NCBI GenBank assembly: GCA_032622095.1
Contig: CP136064.1
Location: forward strand, 39,296,426 to 39,360,425
DNA length: 64,000 bases
Origin: Siphonodentalium dalli
Taxonomy: Eukaryota; Mollusca; Scaphopoda; Gadilida; Siphonodentaliidae
Direction of reading: 5' to 3'
The notes under the pieces are model-generated. The model was not told where the DNA came from, made no database searches, and saw only the letters and a program-made list of their open reading frames with translations. A program made the position numbers and the translations under genes. This document shows positions 11,801 through 21,823 of the stretch, piece by piece (positions within the stretch are counted from its first letter, which is position 1; each line of letters opens with the position of its first letter).

Positions 11801-14800
11801 TCATGTGCAGGGTGGAAAATCATTGGAAATTTTATAAACGTACATGCACGTTTATTCCAGACACGAGAATACCCGTCTAATAGAGGGAGAACAGCAGATT
11901 GTAATTGTTTAAAATAACCCTCTCTATACTAATAAAATACTCATTGAAGAGTAGTTGAACTTATTATCTGAACATTTCCCAACAATGAATACATGTATGA
12001 ATACTTCAGCACATGTATCATCTTTTCGTCATGACTGTCGTCTTCTAGTTTATCCAAAACACCCTCCAAATGAATAATAAACAATTCCAATGTATACTTC
12101 TATAACTGACGGAAGAATCCATTTAGCATAGCAAGGGTTAAATTACTAATCACACCTGTTAAATTATTAATCACACCTGATAAATTATTAATCTCATCTG
12201 TTACTGGCTGTTCTGTGATTACTGACTCTTCTGCGGTTACTGCATTTCCAGATGTGGTCTGCAACGATTCACTCTCCGACAGCGATCCATGAAATTTACC
12301 CAGAGAAATAAATGGACTTCCCTCCATCAGCCTTTTATTTTCGTCGATTTGAGTAACATTTTTGTCTCTTAGCCGCTCGGGTGAAACATCATAGTTTGCT
12401 AGAGTCGTCACAATGTTCATTATCTCTGTATATTTCGAAGCCTTATTAAACAACTTGAAGTTCATTTGAACATACAGTCCATTTGAGTCCTTTGAGTAAC
12501 TCACGTTCAAACTTCCTTCAACTCTAACAACGTCTGGACTACGCAACACCAATGGGAAGCGCAATAAGAACGTATGAACGATGGATATCAAGTATCGACA
12601 TTTTGTCATGTTTTCATCCTTGTCATTCATGTGACTAACGATGTGAACGACAGGCATGACGTCTCCATGATAAGCACACTCACCACAAAGATACTTTCTG
12701 CTAGCAGGCGAGAAATTACATAAAGAAGAAACCTTCACAACATCATCAAACTTCAGCTTCATATCAGTCGACAGCTGTTCGAGGTTTATCTCCATGTCAG
12801 GTTCCTGCACGACGATCAGTACGCCTTCTGTCACCTTGCATGGATTCACGATGATGTCACTTCCTTTTGTGTCGTTCATGAATATCATGATGATCCTACA
12901 CCAATAAGTCGACAATTCTATAGAAAGCCGTAACTCCATTGTGGCTCTAGTCTCCTGCGCAAATGCATTTAATCGCTCTGTGCAATGTTCCATGATGTGC
13001 TTTGTATCTTTCAGAAATGGCATGTCGGGATCAACATGTTGCAGTTTAAAATCGAAAAGATAATGGGTCCACAAGTGGTTATATAACTCCTTAGCAGATG
13101 CGAAGGCATTCTTGCATGGAGGGCATCTATAGAATGTTGGATATAAACACTGTACTTTGTACATGCACATGTGTTTTTTGGTTTTGAATGTGTACAAGCT
13201 ACGGTTGGCTGCAGTTTGCTGAACGAATATAATATCTTTATCATTTTCTTCATCGTCAATGATGACAGGTGTGTCATCTTGAAGAGGCTTCTGGGCGAAT
13301 GCAGGTGTCGTAGAATTGACTGCAGTGATACTAGTTGCTGAAGAAGCAGACTTTCCTGGACTCGAAAAGTCTTTTATCTGAGGATACTCTGCTTTGATCA
13401 CGCTACTGACAATATCTTTAACCTGATACGATACCCTACCAGGAGTGTGATGTAGCATTGGCATATCCAGAGGACGGTCAATGGAAGAATGGTTAGACGG
13501 TTCCACAGAGCTTGGCACTGCATCACGCTTACCTACAATGAAGTCAGACGTGGAACCAACCGGATTCTCTGCAGCCGATTGCTGTGGATTGTTTACAACA
13601 TTTTGATTCTCTTTACTTGGAGTGGAAGAAGTGACAATACAGTGGCTCTGAACATTAGATTCTGTTGCCAAAAGGGCGACAGATTCCGCACCAGTAACAA
13701 CACTCTCACTCATAGAGTTTCGGATTTCAGTTGTCGGCAATGGATAACCCTCAAAGATGATCTCGGGAGCTATGTCAAGCCTATCAATGTGTTGTCGAGC
13801 CAATTTCATGCCCTTCTTTCCCACACAGAAGGCCTTACCAACATGGTCATTAGTAATGTGGTTGGTGATAGACTGTTTCAATGCAAATTGTTTTTTGCAG
13901 CCATCATGCATACATATGAATGGTTCTCTATGTAGATGTAGTGCAACATGGTGCACTAATTGGTCATGTGTCCCATTAAAATTGCAGTACTGACAAAATA
14001 TTCCACCATCAGCAAGTTTCTTCAGTTTCAGAATCAATTTCTGAATAGGCTGTGGCTCGGACTGTCTAGAACTATCATTTGTGCTTCTGCCAGACGAAGA
14101 TGACGCTGAATCCATCCCAGTCATTGCATGCACACCATCCGCTTCGGTTATTTGTCTCCTCTCTCTCACATGAGGGTAGTCGATAGTGTATCTCTTTACA
14201 GCGTCACTTCCACTGGAGTGATCTGCGATATTAGCGTCAACCTGAAAATGCCGATAACAGATCATTTTTCAGCTGGACTATGACCTTTGAACCAGGGTCA
14301 TAGGGCAACTGGTACACCCACTTTATTAAAGTTAGTGTATCTCTTCCGGGCCACAATTCCAATAACAACACAATATTTATAAAACCCGATTTCTAGACTA
14401 CAAACAGCTTGTTTGTGAATAAAATACAGATAAAACTGAATATTGAGTATATTATTTGTCAATACACTTAAAGGCATAAAGCGGTTTATTTTGGAGGCAG
14501 CCTGGCAATAAAATTTATTATTTGCTTGATAGAGCGTTCTTACAAGGTAAGAGTACTCCCTCTTGGTATGTCAGTGGGCCACTGAACATTGTTGCAGGAT
14601 TTCTGAACATTAAAATAATAGCCCCTAAAACTGTCCCTGCTATAAGGTAGTTTTAGGTGAGAAATTTTCTAAATAAAATTGATATTAATTGATAGAAGCT
14701 TTTCCGGACAGGTGTCCTTCGACTCCTATTTATTATTTTATACCCCAGAATTTATATAAAACTGGCTAGGAATAGATACACTATCTTTAACCCTTTGAGT

Positions 14801-14911
14801 GCCAGGTCTGATTTTTGTATCAACCCATATACCCTGTGCCAATGCATTCCCTTATATATGCGAGTCGACCATAGGTCGCCTCGCATATATAAGAGAATGC
14901 ATTGGCCTAAC

Positions 14912-14944
<33 letters not shown>

Positions 14945-17900
14945 TTTTAATAATTTATTCTTATATTCTGTAACACACTTATTTTGTAGGTTTAGGGCCG
15001 ATGAGATCGGCCCCTGGCACTCAAAGGGTTAAAGTGACATGGCAGAATCAAACTATTGAGGATGAGAACTACATGTAGTCCAATGATGTCCTCTTATACA
15101 TTATGTCATCCTAAAAGACCTGCAAGGCGTTCGCAATGTATATTTACCAGAACATTTCTGCATATAAATGTTTTTTTGTGTTCTAATACAGTAATGCCCT
15201 AAATAATCGACTCCTTAACCACAGAAGAATTATGGGTAATTTTTAAGGGTTTAGTCAGAAATATGGCTTGTTGCCATTCATCGGAAAGCTCTCAGTGAAA
15301 GCTTTCCGATGAATGGCAACAAGCCATATTTCCGACTAAATCCTGAAAAATTACCCACAATTCTGCTATTGTTAAGGAGTCGATTATTTAGGGCATTATT
15401 ATATCAAATAGTTATTGAAAGGTGATTTAAGTACCACCATTTCTGTTAAATATAATTTAATGAGGAAATACTCGGCACACCGCAACTGATCAAAGTCAGC
15501 ATTTCCGTAATTTTGTTTTATTGTTCTTTGCTGAAAAATAAAAAAATATTTCTCTTACAGCTGGGTATTTACCAACTGCGATTTCCACATACGGAATCTC
15601 ATCACTGGAGGGTTATTGATAATGTAAATAATAACGAATTCCTTCTACTATTTTCATGGTATTATTTTTCAGTTGTACCCCCCCCCACGATTGCCCTCTG
15701 TATCTTGTAAAAAAAAGTGCACCGCCCAGAGTATCCTCCGCCAACGTGGCTTTCAGCCGAGGTTTAAACATTTTCTGATGTGGCTTAATTTTCGAATGAT
15801 GTCTTAAGTTTGACCTGTGATGATTGAATAAAACCTGCATGAATTAAAAACATTATTGAAAATGAAATCGGTTTATATCTGTTTGGGATATCAAGCCGGA
15901 CAAACTAAAATCACGAAAAATTGACAAACTAAGGTTGATAACTCAGACAAAATGAAAATGCAAACAACATCATTGGGCAGTGTTTTGAAAGCATTCATGA
16001 TGGTGAACCTCCATACAAAATTTCATTTAGATCCTATAACCATTGTTTGAGATATATGCACGGGCGGACAAAAAAATTCAAATTTCCAGATAAACAAGAT
16101 GGCTGATGTTTTAAAAAAAAATTTGGGGGAAAGTCGATAGCTCCCATCTATAGGCCACCACAAAGATCTACATGAAGTTTGGTGACAATCGGATAAGGGA
16201 TGTGGCCTGTATGGTGTGCTGAAGTATTTAGTCATGTAAAGATTAAAATCCATTTTCACACTAAGTCCCATTACTCAAAAAAGGCAGTATCTCTGTAAAA
16301 AATCAATAGACGAAACCCGCTGTTTGTTAATTAACCCTTTACCCAACAAACCGGCCAAAACCGCCCAAATAAAGCTTCAACAGCCTAAAATATCTTCGGT
16401 CTGTCTCAATAGAACCATATAAATATGGATATCATTGGAACCGGCTCCTTGACCACATTGTGATAGTTACAGTTATGCCCTGTGCCAATGCATTCTATTA
16501 TATATGCGAGTCGACCATAGGTCGCCTCGCATATATAAGAGAATGCATTGGCCTAAAAAAAATCTTTTTTAACACTTTTTACCATTTTTTCTTACATTCT
16601 TTAACAATTTTATAATTTTTAATGTGTTAAGCCAATGCATTCTCTTATATATGCGAGGCGACCTATGGTCGACTCGCATATATAAGAGAATGCATTGGCA
16701 CAGGGCCCTTCTGTCGGGTAAAGGGTTAATACTCTTTCCCCCATGGTGGTTCACCAGAATACTGAAGATCATTAAAATCTGACTTATGATGATCAAGATA
16801 TAGAGCTTCAAAGTTGTTAGAGACGGACAGACGGACGGACTCACAGAGCCCATTCCTATATCCTCAATCAAACTTCGTTTCTGGGGGGGGGGGGGGGGGG
16901 GGGGATAATAGGATGACCTATTTTCCATCCTCATTATACACATAAATTCCAATTTCTCACAGCAGGAACTTTAAAATATCTGATAAAGTGGACATGATTC
17001 ATGAACTATTGGTACTATGTTGAATGTGAAGTGAGATAATGTATTTGAGCAGAAAAAGACTTCTAAAAACTACTAGTAAATTTCACCAAGCTGTAGTTAG
17101 TTGGATTTTTCATGAAATCACACTTCACACAGGTACAATAAATTAACACATAAAGTTTGTACAGGAGCAGCCTTATTAATCAATAGCATCAGCAAAAAGA
17201 ACATTCGTCGGCTATGTACCACTGGGAGAATGTTTGGGTAATAATAGTCAATAGTTAATTGTGTTTAGGCCAACATATATTTAAATTTTAAAAGTGCACA
17301 CATAAAAGAGGCATAAATCAGTGTAATAAGTTAATTAATAATTAACTATTGGCCATATTTGGAGTTGACATGCATTCACCCTTTGAGTGCCAGGGGCCGA
17401 TCTCATCGGCCCTAAACCTACAAAATAAGTCTATTAAAGAATATAAGAATAAATTATTAAAATTGTAAAAAAAAAAATTGTTAGGCCAATGCATTCTCTT
17501 ATATATGTGAGGCAACCTATGGTCGACTCGCATATAAAAGAGAATGCATTGGCACAGGGTATGAGTTGATACAAAAATCGACCTGGCACTCAAAGGGTTA
17601 ATGAGACCATGGCATGCATACACACACACTATATATTATAGTTGTCATAGAACACATAAGAACTGATCATTTTAAAGACACTGTTGCTTCAAGGTTATAT
17701 ATAATTTAGAAATAAAAGTTACCAAATTATGAAAATTTCCTGAAGAATATATATATTTTTATAGCTGTACGAGTCTTGACCAATTAATAAGATGACAGGA
17801 ATTGAATGATAAAACCTTTATAGACTCATAAAGGTGTTATTCAATTACTGTCAGTCTGTCATCTTATTACTGAAGAATATACTAATAGTATAGTATAATG

Positions 17901-18968
17901 ATAGTATGAATGCGATATTATCCACAAAACACTTTGTGTGAGCGAGCGTTTATTTATATACAGCACAGAAAGAGTTTGCGAAAATCAAAACACTAAACAT
18001 AGTGGCAATTGATTTTTGGGAGAGTGACTCACGGCGACCCATTTAACACCAAAATCTTGAGCGGTGAGGATGAGCGAGCACTATACCATGTGTTGTAAAC
18101 AATGTATTGTGGCATTTTAACTAAAGTTTATGTAGTGCTGTCTCCCCAGTGTTGAGTGTTTTGCTTATCGCACACTCTTTAAGTAAAGTACATGTACTTA
18201 CTGTAATAGAATTTGGCTTTTGTTTACATAACACAGCATACAAACTTGACAATAACATACTAGTTACGCGATATTTATGATTGGAAAGGAACAAAGTCCA
18301 TCTATGTTTTCTATTCTTTCTGTTTATGGTGGTTTTAACTTATGTAACTATGTTAGCAGCAATAATATCGTGAAGCCTATCCATGCCTTCAAATCCATTG
18401 AAGCAGCAGTCTTCTACCCTATATAATATTGAAGTTGAACACAAATTACATGCTATTGCAAAGATACCGTTATGGGTTTTTCTTATCTCAAGTGAATGAG
18501 AATCAAGCAATTACTTACATGTACCTGTACACTTTAGTCTATTGGCCTCGGAATATGAGTTTAATCCTTTCTATACTAAATACTCTTTGATGAGTAAATC
18601 TCTTAGGAAATGTTCACATAATAAGTTCAACTATTAAACGACCATAGGCTGTTTGTTGAACTTTTTATCTGAACATTTCCCACCAACGAATATGAATCCT
18701 TCAGATCTTGTAAGTTGTGTCATCTTTGTTACTTTCTTGTTTTATCTGAACATCCCTCCAAATGAATAATAGACCATTCCATTGTATATTTTATAACTGG
18801 ATGGAGAATCGATCCATTTAGTAAAGGATGGGTTAAAGTAGGTGTGAAGGTGAAGGTCAGAGAAAGAAGATGCTTACCTTATTTGAATCATCTCCCATAA
18901 TACGTCATTTCTTGATGGATATAAACTATCTGAAACTCCACTACTCCGCCGACGAGCATATCATAATC
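4313..18968 (-). CDS. C2H2 zinc-finger protein gene, spliced model
   Basis: Minus-strand multi-exon gene for a predicted nuclear, probably DNA-binding protein of about 1,570 residues. Exons: 18968-18878 (start ATG at 18898), 14241-12177, 7948-7814 and 6811-4313. Every junction has a GT donor and AG acceptor. Phases agree: 0 between exons 1 and 2, and 1 at the next two. Four finger-like motifs lie in exon 2 and about eleven in the 3' block, separated by long Ser/Thr/Asp/Glu-rich linkers rather than the compact tandem arrays of KRAB-type proteins. Dispersed fingers with acidic linkers recall large chromatin-associated finger proteins, but no named family could be assigned. Phase match and domain continuity support a single gene; no transcript evidence was available. 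The one-base frame break at 5875-5811 and the exact exon 2 donor are the uncertain points. Confidence 0.72.
5811..6811 (-). CDS. Zinc-finger gene exon 4, first part
   Basis: The acceptor TTCTTCTTACAG precedes 6811; the first two bases complete a Gly codon with exon 3. After an acidic, serine-rich linker come about four fingers between roughly 6660 and 6230, including a C-x4-C-x13-H-x4-H type (Y-Q-C-G-I-Q-S-C), a C-x2-C type (F-K-C-F-H-C) and L-K-C-S-F-C. A 13-residue linker is tandemly duplicated near 6090-6000 (A-T-S-T-D-N-K in each copy). The frame ends at a TGA at 5813-5811, but the next finger block is open one base out of register, so this is more likely a frame break than a true C-terminus. 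Confidence 0.68.
6850..7048. mobile_element. TTAA-flanked palindromic MITE
   Basis: Starts TTAACACTTTCAGTGCCAAG and ends with CTTGGCACTGAAAGGGTTAA. The whole ~200 bp folds back (TTCCTTGATCATTTTTCAAA on both arms). It lies in the intron just upstream of zinc-finger exon 4. No coding capacity. Confidence 0.75.
7343..7500 (+). repeat. Dispersed ~155-bp repeat, copy 1
   Basis: Shares ATTTATGGAGGCAC, AATGGCACATTGAGATGTCC and CTCAACTCA with 35366-35520 in the same orientation at roughly 85% identity by eye. No TIR or poly-A tail was recognised. Lies in an intron of the zinc-finger gene. Confidence 0.6.
7814..7948 (-). CDS. Zinc-finger gene exon 3 (135 bp)
   Basis: The acceptor TTCTCATCACAG precedes 7948 and CCCCAG|GTTAAT closes the exon at 7814. 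Its 45 codons are open in phase 1 to phase 1, the phase required by both neighbours. The peptide is polar linker rich in Lys, Asp, Ser and Thr, with no finger. Because 135 is a multiple of three, skipping this exon would keep the frame, so it could be a cassette exon. Confidence 0.66.
8281..8415 (+). repeat. Dispersed ~130-bp repeat, copy 1
   Basis: TTCACAGTTTATT, TTTTGGAGCT, AAATGGTATAT and GGGTTCGAA recur in the same order at 44648-44780. The GGGTTCGAA resembles a tRNA T-loop, but no cloverleaf could be drawn. Confidence 0.55.
8645..8863. mobile_element. ~219-bp hairpin MITE, copy 1
   Basis: Nearly perfect foldback from TTACAGTAATGCCCTAAGTA to its complement, with arms of about 105 bp meeting at AGCTCTCGGGGAGAGCT. 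Further copies are at 15188-15400 and 19555-19779, and a half copy at 9024-9141. Noncoding; any open frames are palindrome artefacts. Confidence 0.8.
9024..9141. mobile_element. Hairpin MITE, truncated half copy
   Basis: One arm of the family (ACTAAATAATCAACTCCTTG through ATTCATCGGAAAGCTT) joins directly to the terminal TAAGGAGTTGATTA of the other arm, so most of the second arm is deleted. It looks like loss of one arm of the hairpin. Confidence 0.6.
9265..9545 (+). repeat. Tandem array, ~52-bp unit
   Basis: About five units combining TATAAGTACAGTCTGGAATA, TAAGTGCAGGGTGGAAAAA and CCGACCAGAATTAA, with internal ~20-bp sub-repeats of TCTGGAATATAAGTGCAGGG. Diverged outliers occur near 11785-11875, where AGTCATGTGCAGGGTGGAAA pairs with an inverted ACGTACATGCACGTTTATTC. 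Confidence 0.7.
9614..10945. mobile_element. Possible 1.3-kb TIR-bounded element in intron 2
   Basis: CTAAGGCCTAAAAAAAAGAC followed by TTTGTTTCTGCTAA (9614-9647) is matched in inverted orientation at 10914-10945 (TTAGCAGAAACAAAAG then TTTTTTTATGCCTA). The bounded interval carries a decayed coding stretch on the plus strand. The end repeats may instead be two inverted copies of an independent repeat; no target duplication was recognised. Confidence 0.4.
9849..10238 (+). pseudogene. Decayed coding copy, unknown protein (~130 aa)
   Basis: An ATG in good context (AACAATGGC, 9849) opens M-A-T-S-V-G-Q-H-V-V-V-A-I-Y-L but meets a TGA after 21 codons. From about 9962 another frame is open to TAA at 10236-10238. 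It has protein-like composition: charged and hydrophobic residues alternate, with P-D-P-N-K-T-D near 10010 and a basic end K-R-N-A-F-D-I-F-M-K-K. At least two frame changes are needed to join the parts, so this looks like a broken copy, possibly processed or carried by the surrounding TIR element. Family not recognised. An intron-split functional gene is possible but less likely. Confidence 0.4.
11353..11595. mobile_element. TTAA-flanked palindromic MITE
   Basis: Same family as 6850-7048: TTAACCCTTTCAGTGCCAAG to CTTGGCACTGAAAGGGTTAA, with TTGATCATTTTTCAAATTTA on both arms. A short internal duplication (AATGTGATACAAATTTAT) lengthens the centre. Confidence 0.75.
11914..12141. mobile_element. 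MITE overlapping the end of the exon 2 open frame
   Basis: Starts TAACCCTCTCTATACTAATA and ends TTTAGCATAGCAAGGGTTAA, with TGAACATTTCCCA and CTCCAAATGAATAATA inside. It matches the element at 18561-18836 internally and at the ends. The left TTAA is degraded to ATAA. The unspliced stop codon of exon 2 (12100) lies within it. Confidence 0.65.
12100..12176 (-). other. Unspliced extension of exon 2 into a MITE
   Basis: If the exon 2 donors are not used, translation continues about 25 codons through a repeated N-N-L-T/S-G-V stretch and stops at TAG 12102-12100. The last 13 or so codons lie in a TTAA-type MITE, so this C-terminus would be transposon-derived. It could represent a retained-intron isoform; the spliced model is preferred. 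Confidence 0.4.
12177..14241 (-). CDS. Zinc-finger gene exon 2 (about 688 codons)
   Basis: The acceptor GGCATTTTCAG ends at 14242. The frame is open for over 2 kb. Finger-like motifs: C-x2-C-x11-H-x3-H near protein residue 90, C-x4-C-x12-H-x4-H near 117, C-x2-C-x12-H-x3-H near 380, and a shorter C-x2-C-x10-H-x3-H near 526. A hydrophobic-acidic stretch, PVIIDDEE near residue 332, resembles a SUMO-interaction motif (inference). The end is ambiguous: two CAG|GTGTGA donors 21 bp apart (last bases 12177 and 12156) are both phase 1 and both fit exon 3. Without splicing, the frame continues to a TAG at 12100 inside a MITE. The Met at 14265 lies in the intron and is not the start. Confidence 0.78.
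14787..15032. mobile_element. TTAA-flanked MITE with hairpin module
   Basis: Bounded by TTAACCCTTTGAGTGCCAGG and CCTGGCACTCAAAGGGTTAA. One arm holds the TGCCAATGCATTCCCTTATA hairpin, then a T-run of over 30 and GGGCCGATGAGATCGGCCC next to the right end. The TIR differs from 6850-7048 but shares the adjacent GATTTTTGTATCAACCCATA. Confidence 0.75.
15188..15400. mobile_element. Hairpin MITE, copy 2
   Basis: ACAGTAATGCCCTAAATAAT at the left end pairs with ATTATTTAGGGCATTATT at the right. The arms meet at AGCTCTCAGTGAAAGCTTT. Close to the copy at 8645-8863. Confidence 0.8.
16071..16275 (-). repeat. ATGCAAAG/ATGG dispersed repeat, one unit
   Basis: On the minus strand it reads TAGTGTGAAAATGGATTTTA and later ATCAGCCATCTTG; on the plus strand it carries GATAGCTCCCATCTA and AAGATCTACATGAAGTTTGG. 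Related units lie at 19130-19290, 44400-44500 and 56700-57450. Confidence 0.5.
16331..16729. mobile_element. TTAA-flanked MITE with two hairpins, second copy
   Basis: Inverted copy of 3904-4303: TTAACCCTTTACCCAACAAA to GTCGGGTAAAGGGTTAA, with both hairpins and the CAAATAAAGCTTCAACAGCC segment. Differences from the first copy are scattered single bases, implying fairly recent activity. Confidence 0.75.
16820..16905. repeat. GGACGGAC repeat end with long G run
   Basis: GACAGACGGACGGACTCACA then CCCATTCCTATATCC and AACTTCGTTTCT precede a run of more than 20 G. The same order (GGAC repeats, TTTCTATA, C run, loop, G run) occurs at 44540-44610, 59695-59765 and 61465-61545. Confidence 0.5.
17375..17601. 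mobile_element. TTAA-type MITE with hairpin module, inverted copy
   Basis: Inverted copy of 14787-15032: left end TTCACCCTTTGAGTGCCAGG (one base off TTAA), GGGCCGATCTCATCGGCCC, A-rich linker, hairpin module, then GACCTGGCACTCAAAGGGTT with AA. Confidence 0.7.
17786..17869. repeat. ~84-bp hairpin
   Basis: TAATAAGATGACAGGAATTG pairs with AATTACTGTCAG and GTCATCTTATTA around a centre ACCTTTATAGACTCATAAAGGT. Probably a very small foldback element. Confidence 0.6.
18561..18836. mobile_element. TTAA-flanked MITE next to exon 1
   Basis: Starts TTAATCCTTTCTATACTAAA and ends TTTAGTAAAGGATGGGTTAA. Shares the GAACATTTCCCA and CTCCAAATGAATAATAGAC interior with 11914-12141. It ends about 40 bp from the exon 1 donor, in the intron. 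Confidence 0.68.
18878..18968 (-). CDS. Zinc-finger gene exon 1, 5' UTR and start codon
   Basis: On the minus strand TATTTTTCAG precedes position 18968 and AAG|GTAAGC closes the exon at 18878, so this 91-bp block looks like an internal exon with a further untranslated exon upstream. The ATG at 18898-18896 opens M-G-D-D-S-N-K and ends exactly at the donor in phase 0, matching exon 2, which starts in phase 0 at 14241. An in-frame TGA lies three codons upstream, which fixes this ATG as the start. The next upstream exon was not identified. Confidence 0.7.
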
Positions 18969-19554
18969 CTGAAAAATACGAATCATGAGTCAGCACATAC
19001 TGGACAAATTCAACAATAGCTGGGCTATCATCGCCTGGTGCATACCCACCCCCCCCCAATGTGGCATACCACCTAGAGTGGGATACATACCCTATTAGTA
19101 GAAGTAACAGGGCAGTTGAGATTTTCGATTACATCAACATATCCATTTGGTGGCTATATTTTTCAACTTTTTTGGAAATTTTTTATTGCTCCCATCTAGC
19201 AGTCAGCAAAAAGAACCATGTATGAAGTTTGGAGATGATTGGATGAGGGATGTCTTAAAAAAGATTTAGTCAAGCAAAGAGTAAAATTCAAGATTAATGC
19301 CAACGGACATTAAATGCATTTCGAAGAAGTTCAATCAGAGAGTGAGGTGACCCTGATCACATTATTTGACATTCTGCAAGCTGCATCTACAAGTACAGGT
19401 ATGTAATAGATAAAACATGAAACTGAATTGGCTGGTTGGGAGATACCACGCAGTTTCGGCCCTATGGGCCTCAACTAGCCAATGAATCATGTGAGATTCA
19501 CAGAGAATAGGTCACACTGGCAGGATCCCCTTCCTAACAACGTGAGAGATAACT

Positions 19555-19779
19555 ACAGAAATGCCCTAAATAATCGATTCCTTAACCACAGCAGAATTAT
19601 GGGTAATTTTTCAGGATTAAAACCGATTTGATCGGAAATATGGCTTGTTGCCATTCATCGGAAAGCACTCACTGAGAGCTTTCTGATAAATGGCAACAAG
19701 CCATATTTCAAACTAAATCCTGAAAAATTACCCATAATTCTGTTGTGGTTAAGGAGTCGATTATTTAGGGCATTACTGC
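19555..19779. mobile_element. Hairpin MITE, copy 3
   Basis: AAATGCCCTAAATAATCGAT to TCGATTATTTAGGGCATTAC; one arm has a small insertion (AAAACCGATTTGATCG region) relative to the other copies. Confidence 0.75.
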
Positions 19780-20999
19780 ATATAAAGACTGATTCAAATC
19801 CAAACAAATAATTTTCTAAACAAATAACATTGAACACATTGAAGTAACAACCTCATTATCAGCCTTTTAGTTTACATGTAGTTTCTTTGTAACAACCTTA
19901 TACATAGTCCAAGTCTTCTCGTACTAAAGCCGGCTAAGATATTGGGATGGAGGTGCCGGTCTTTAGTCCGAGTTCCAGGCCCATGCATTCCTATGACACG
20001 ACTTACGCCCAGGATCTGTGGCACAGAAATTGGAATCACTGACCTTTATGCAATTTTTTGAGATTTTTTTGGAGTTCTAGGTATATAATTGTCAAGAATG
20101 GCAACTCCGATTGTCGAGGTAACCCCAAAACTCTTCACTTCGACCCGTGAATTTCAACAACAAAAGCATAATTCTCAGGGTTTTCGGCATATTTCGTTAG
20201 AAAAATCATTTATCTACAACCTTACCGCGAGCATAGCATCTATTCGTTGATTTATTCCAGGTTTTATCGCACTTTAAAACATTTTTTTCACCTGTTAGCT
20301 AGGTGGTACCGCCGAAGTTTTCCAGACCTCCTCGTGTGTCTTCGGCAAATCGGTTAGTTCAAAACTGGCTACCAAAGATGGCTACCAAAATGGTTCGTCG
20401 AAAATTGTCAAAATTTGAGTGATATCAATATCAGTACAATTTTCCAACGTATTGATTCCCATTTATCGGGACAACAATTTTTCAAACAAAGCAGTATCTT
20501 CATTAGATTCAAACCTGATAGTCACACACTAAGAGGGCATTTTGCAATTATGGCGAGCGATGAGCTTAATTGTTTTCAAATATGTAAGAAAAACAGATGT
20601 CAATAGCTACGTGCAGACATGATTATCGATGAACGATTGCCAGTAAACATATGGTCCCAGTGGTTCATTCGTAGCGCAAAAAATGCGTGATATGACATAA
20701 CATATTCTGATATATAATCAAGCATAAGAGAGAAATATTTCCCATTACAATTCACACAAGAGTCACACAACACCCACGTCCGCTTATATACTTTGAATTC
20801 TAGCTGGTTTATTTGCATCATACGCGGCACTTCACTCATAAGTGTATTGAAAACGTAGCTGTGGATATAAACTCCGATCTGACTATATACCTATCGTGTT
20901 CCCGGCCATTCAAGTGTACCCTCCTCGCAACAAGAGAACACTGTTTATTCGAGCGGGGATTATGTCCGTCTTTCCTGGCCCATGAATTGCTACTGCGGT

Positions 21000-21150
21000 G
21001 GCGGGTGATAGGAGAATGAGTGCTCTGCGTTCTCAGAAGCAGTCCGGTGACCATTCCCATGGATTTTTACCCTTATAGATAGCAAGTTTGAGCCATAATA
21101 GCTAACACAAAGACACACAGAAGTCCCAAAATATATATAGTATATATTCG
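21000..21150. repeat. Diverged Helitron-like fragment
   Basis: GTGCTCTGCGTTCTCAGAAG, GGATTTTTACCCTTA, TAGATAGCAAGTTTGAG and AGAAGTCCCAAAATATATAT appear in the same order as in each unit of the array at 47354-52925. It lies between the arms of the 5.9-kb element. Confidence 0.5.
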
Positions 21151-21255
21151 ACTATTTCGGTTGTCCGTGTTCAGTGTGCATGTATATATATATATCATCG
21201 GAGCCCGAAGTACTAGAGACTGCTACCAAAAAAGTTCTAAACGATAAAAACAAGA

Positions 21256-21800
21256 CCATATCCTAACAGGCAACTTTAACTGCCCAGGCATAGACTGGAC
21301 GCAAATAATTGTAAAACCTGGTGCAGCTGACAGAGAAGTATAAGAAGCTTTACCCCAACTCTCCGTCAAACAAATGTAGACTCAAATTTGTACGTATACA
21401 TAAACAACGCGTCAAAATACATTGTTGATCTATTATACACAAATAACCCGTCCATTGTTAAAAACCCCATCAGCGGTCATGTTATAGTCGTGACTGACCT
21501 CTGCATACCTGTGGCTAGACTGAAACAACCGGAGCGGAACTTTAAAAAGGTTTGTAAGGAAATAGACTACACGCCAAAAAATCTAAACAGTGTGGCGACT
21601 ACAAAACACACCAAAAAAGAATGCATTCAATGCAAAAACAGAGTTCAAAGGAGTTGAAATCCACCACGTAAACAACACCGTTACAAAGGGCCTGAAAGGA
21701 ACAAAAACTCCAAAGCATTGGAGAGACACGACAACAACGGAAAATTAAGGTAATTCCCCAAAAATCGAGGACACTGAGAAAGCAAAGATAATATACGCCC
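21256..21800 (+). pseudogene. LINE endonuclease-region remnant
   Basis: A short frame at about 21268 reads T-G-N-F-N-C-P-G-I-D-W, the GDFN-type motif of apurinic-like endonucleases in CR1/Jockey-class LINEs, followed by V-K-P-G-A-A-D-R-E-V. A second frame from about 21400 reads I-V-D-L-L-Y-T-N-N-P and I-V-V-T-D-L, also usual for this region. Frames change and stops occur, so the copy is dead. It is interrupted by a MITE at 21824. Confidence 0.6.
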
Positions 21801-21823
21801 TGCCACTAACCCACGCTGAATAT

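Noticed and set aside
14242-14265. ATG at 14265 as start of the zinc-finger protein
   Set aside because: An acceptor lies at 14242 and a phase-matched upstream exon has a better start with an in-frame stop before it.
15613-15840. Minus-strand 75-codon frame with His-rich start resembling a finger
   Set aside because: No paired cysteines, and exon 1 already joins exon 2 in phase without it.
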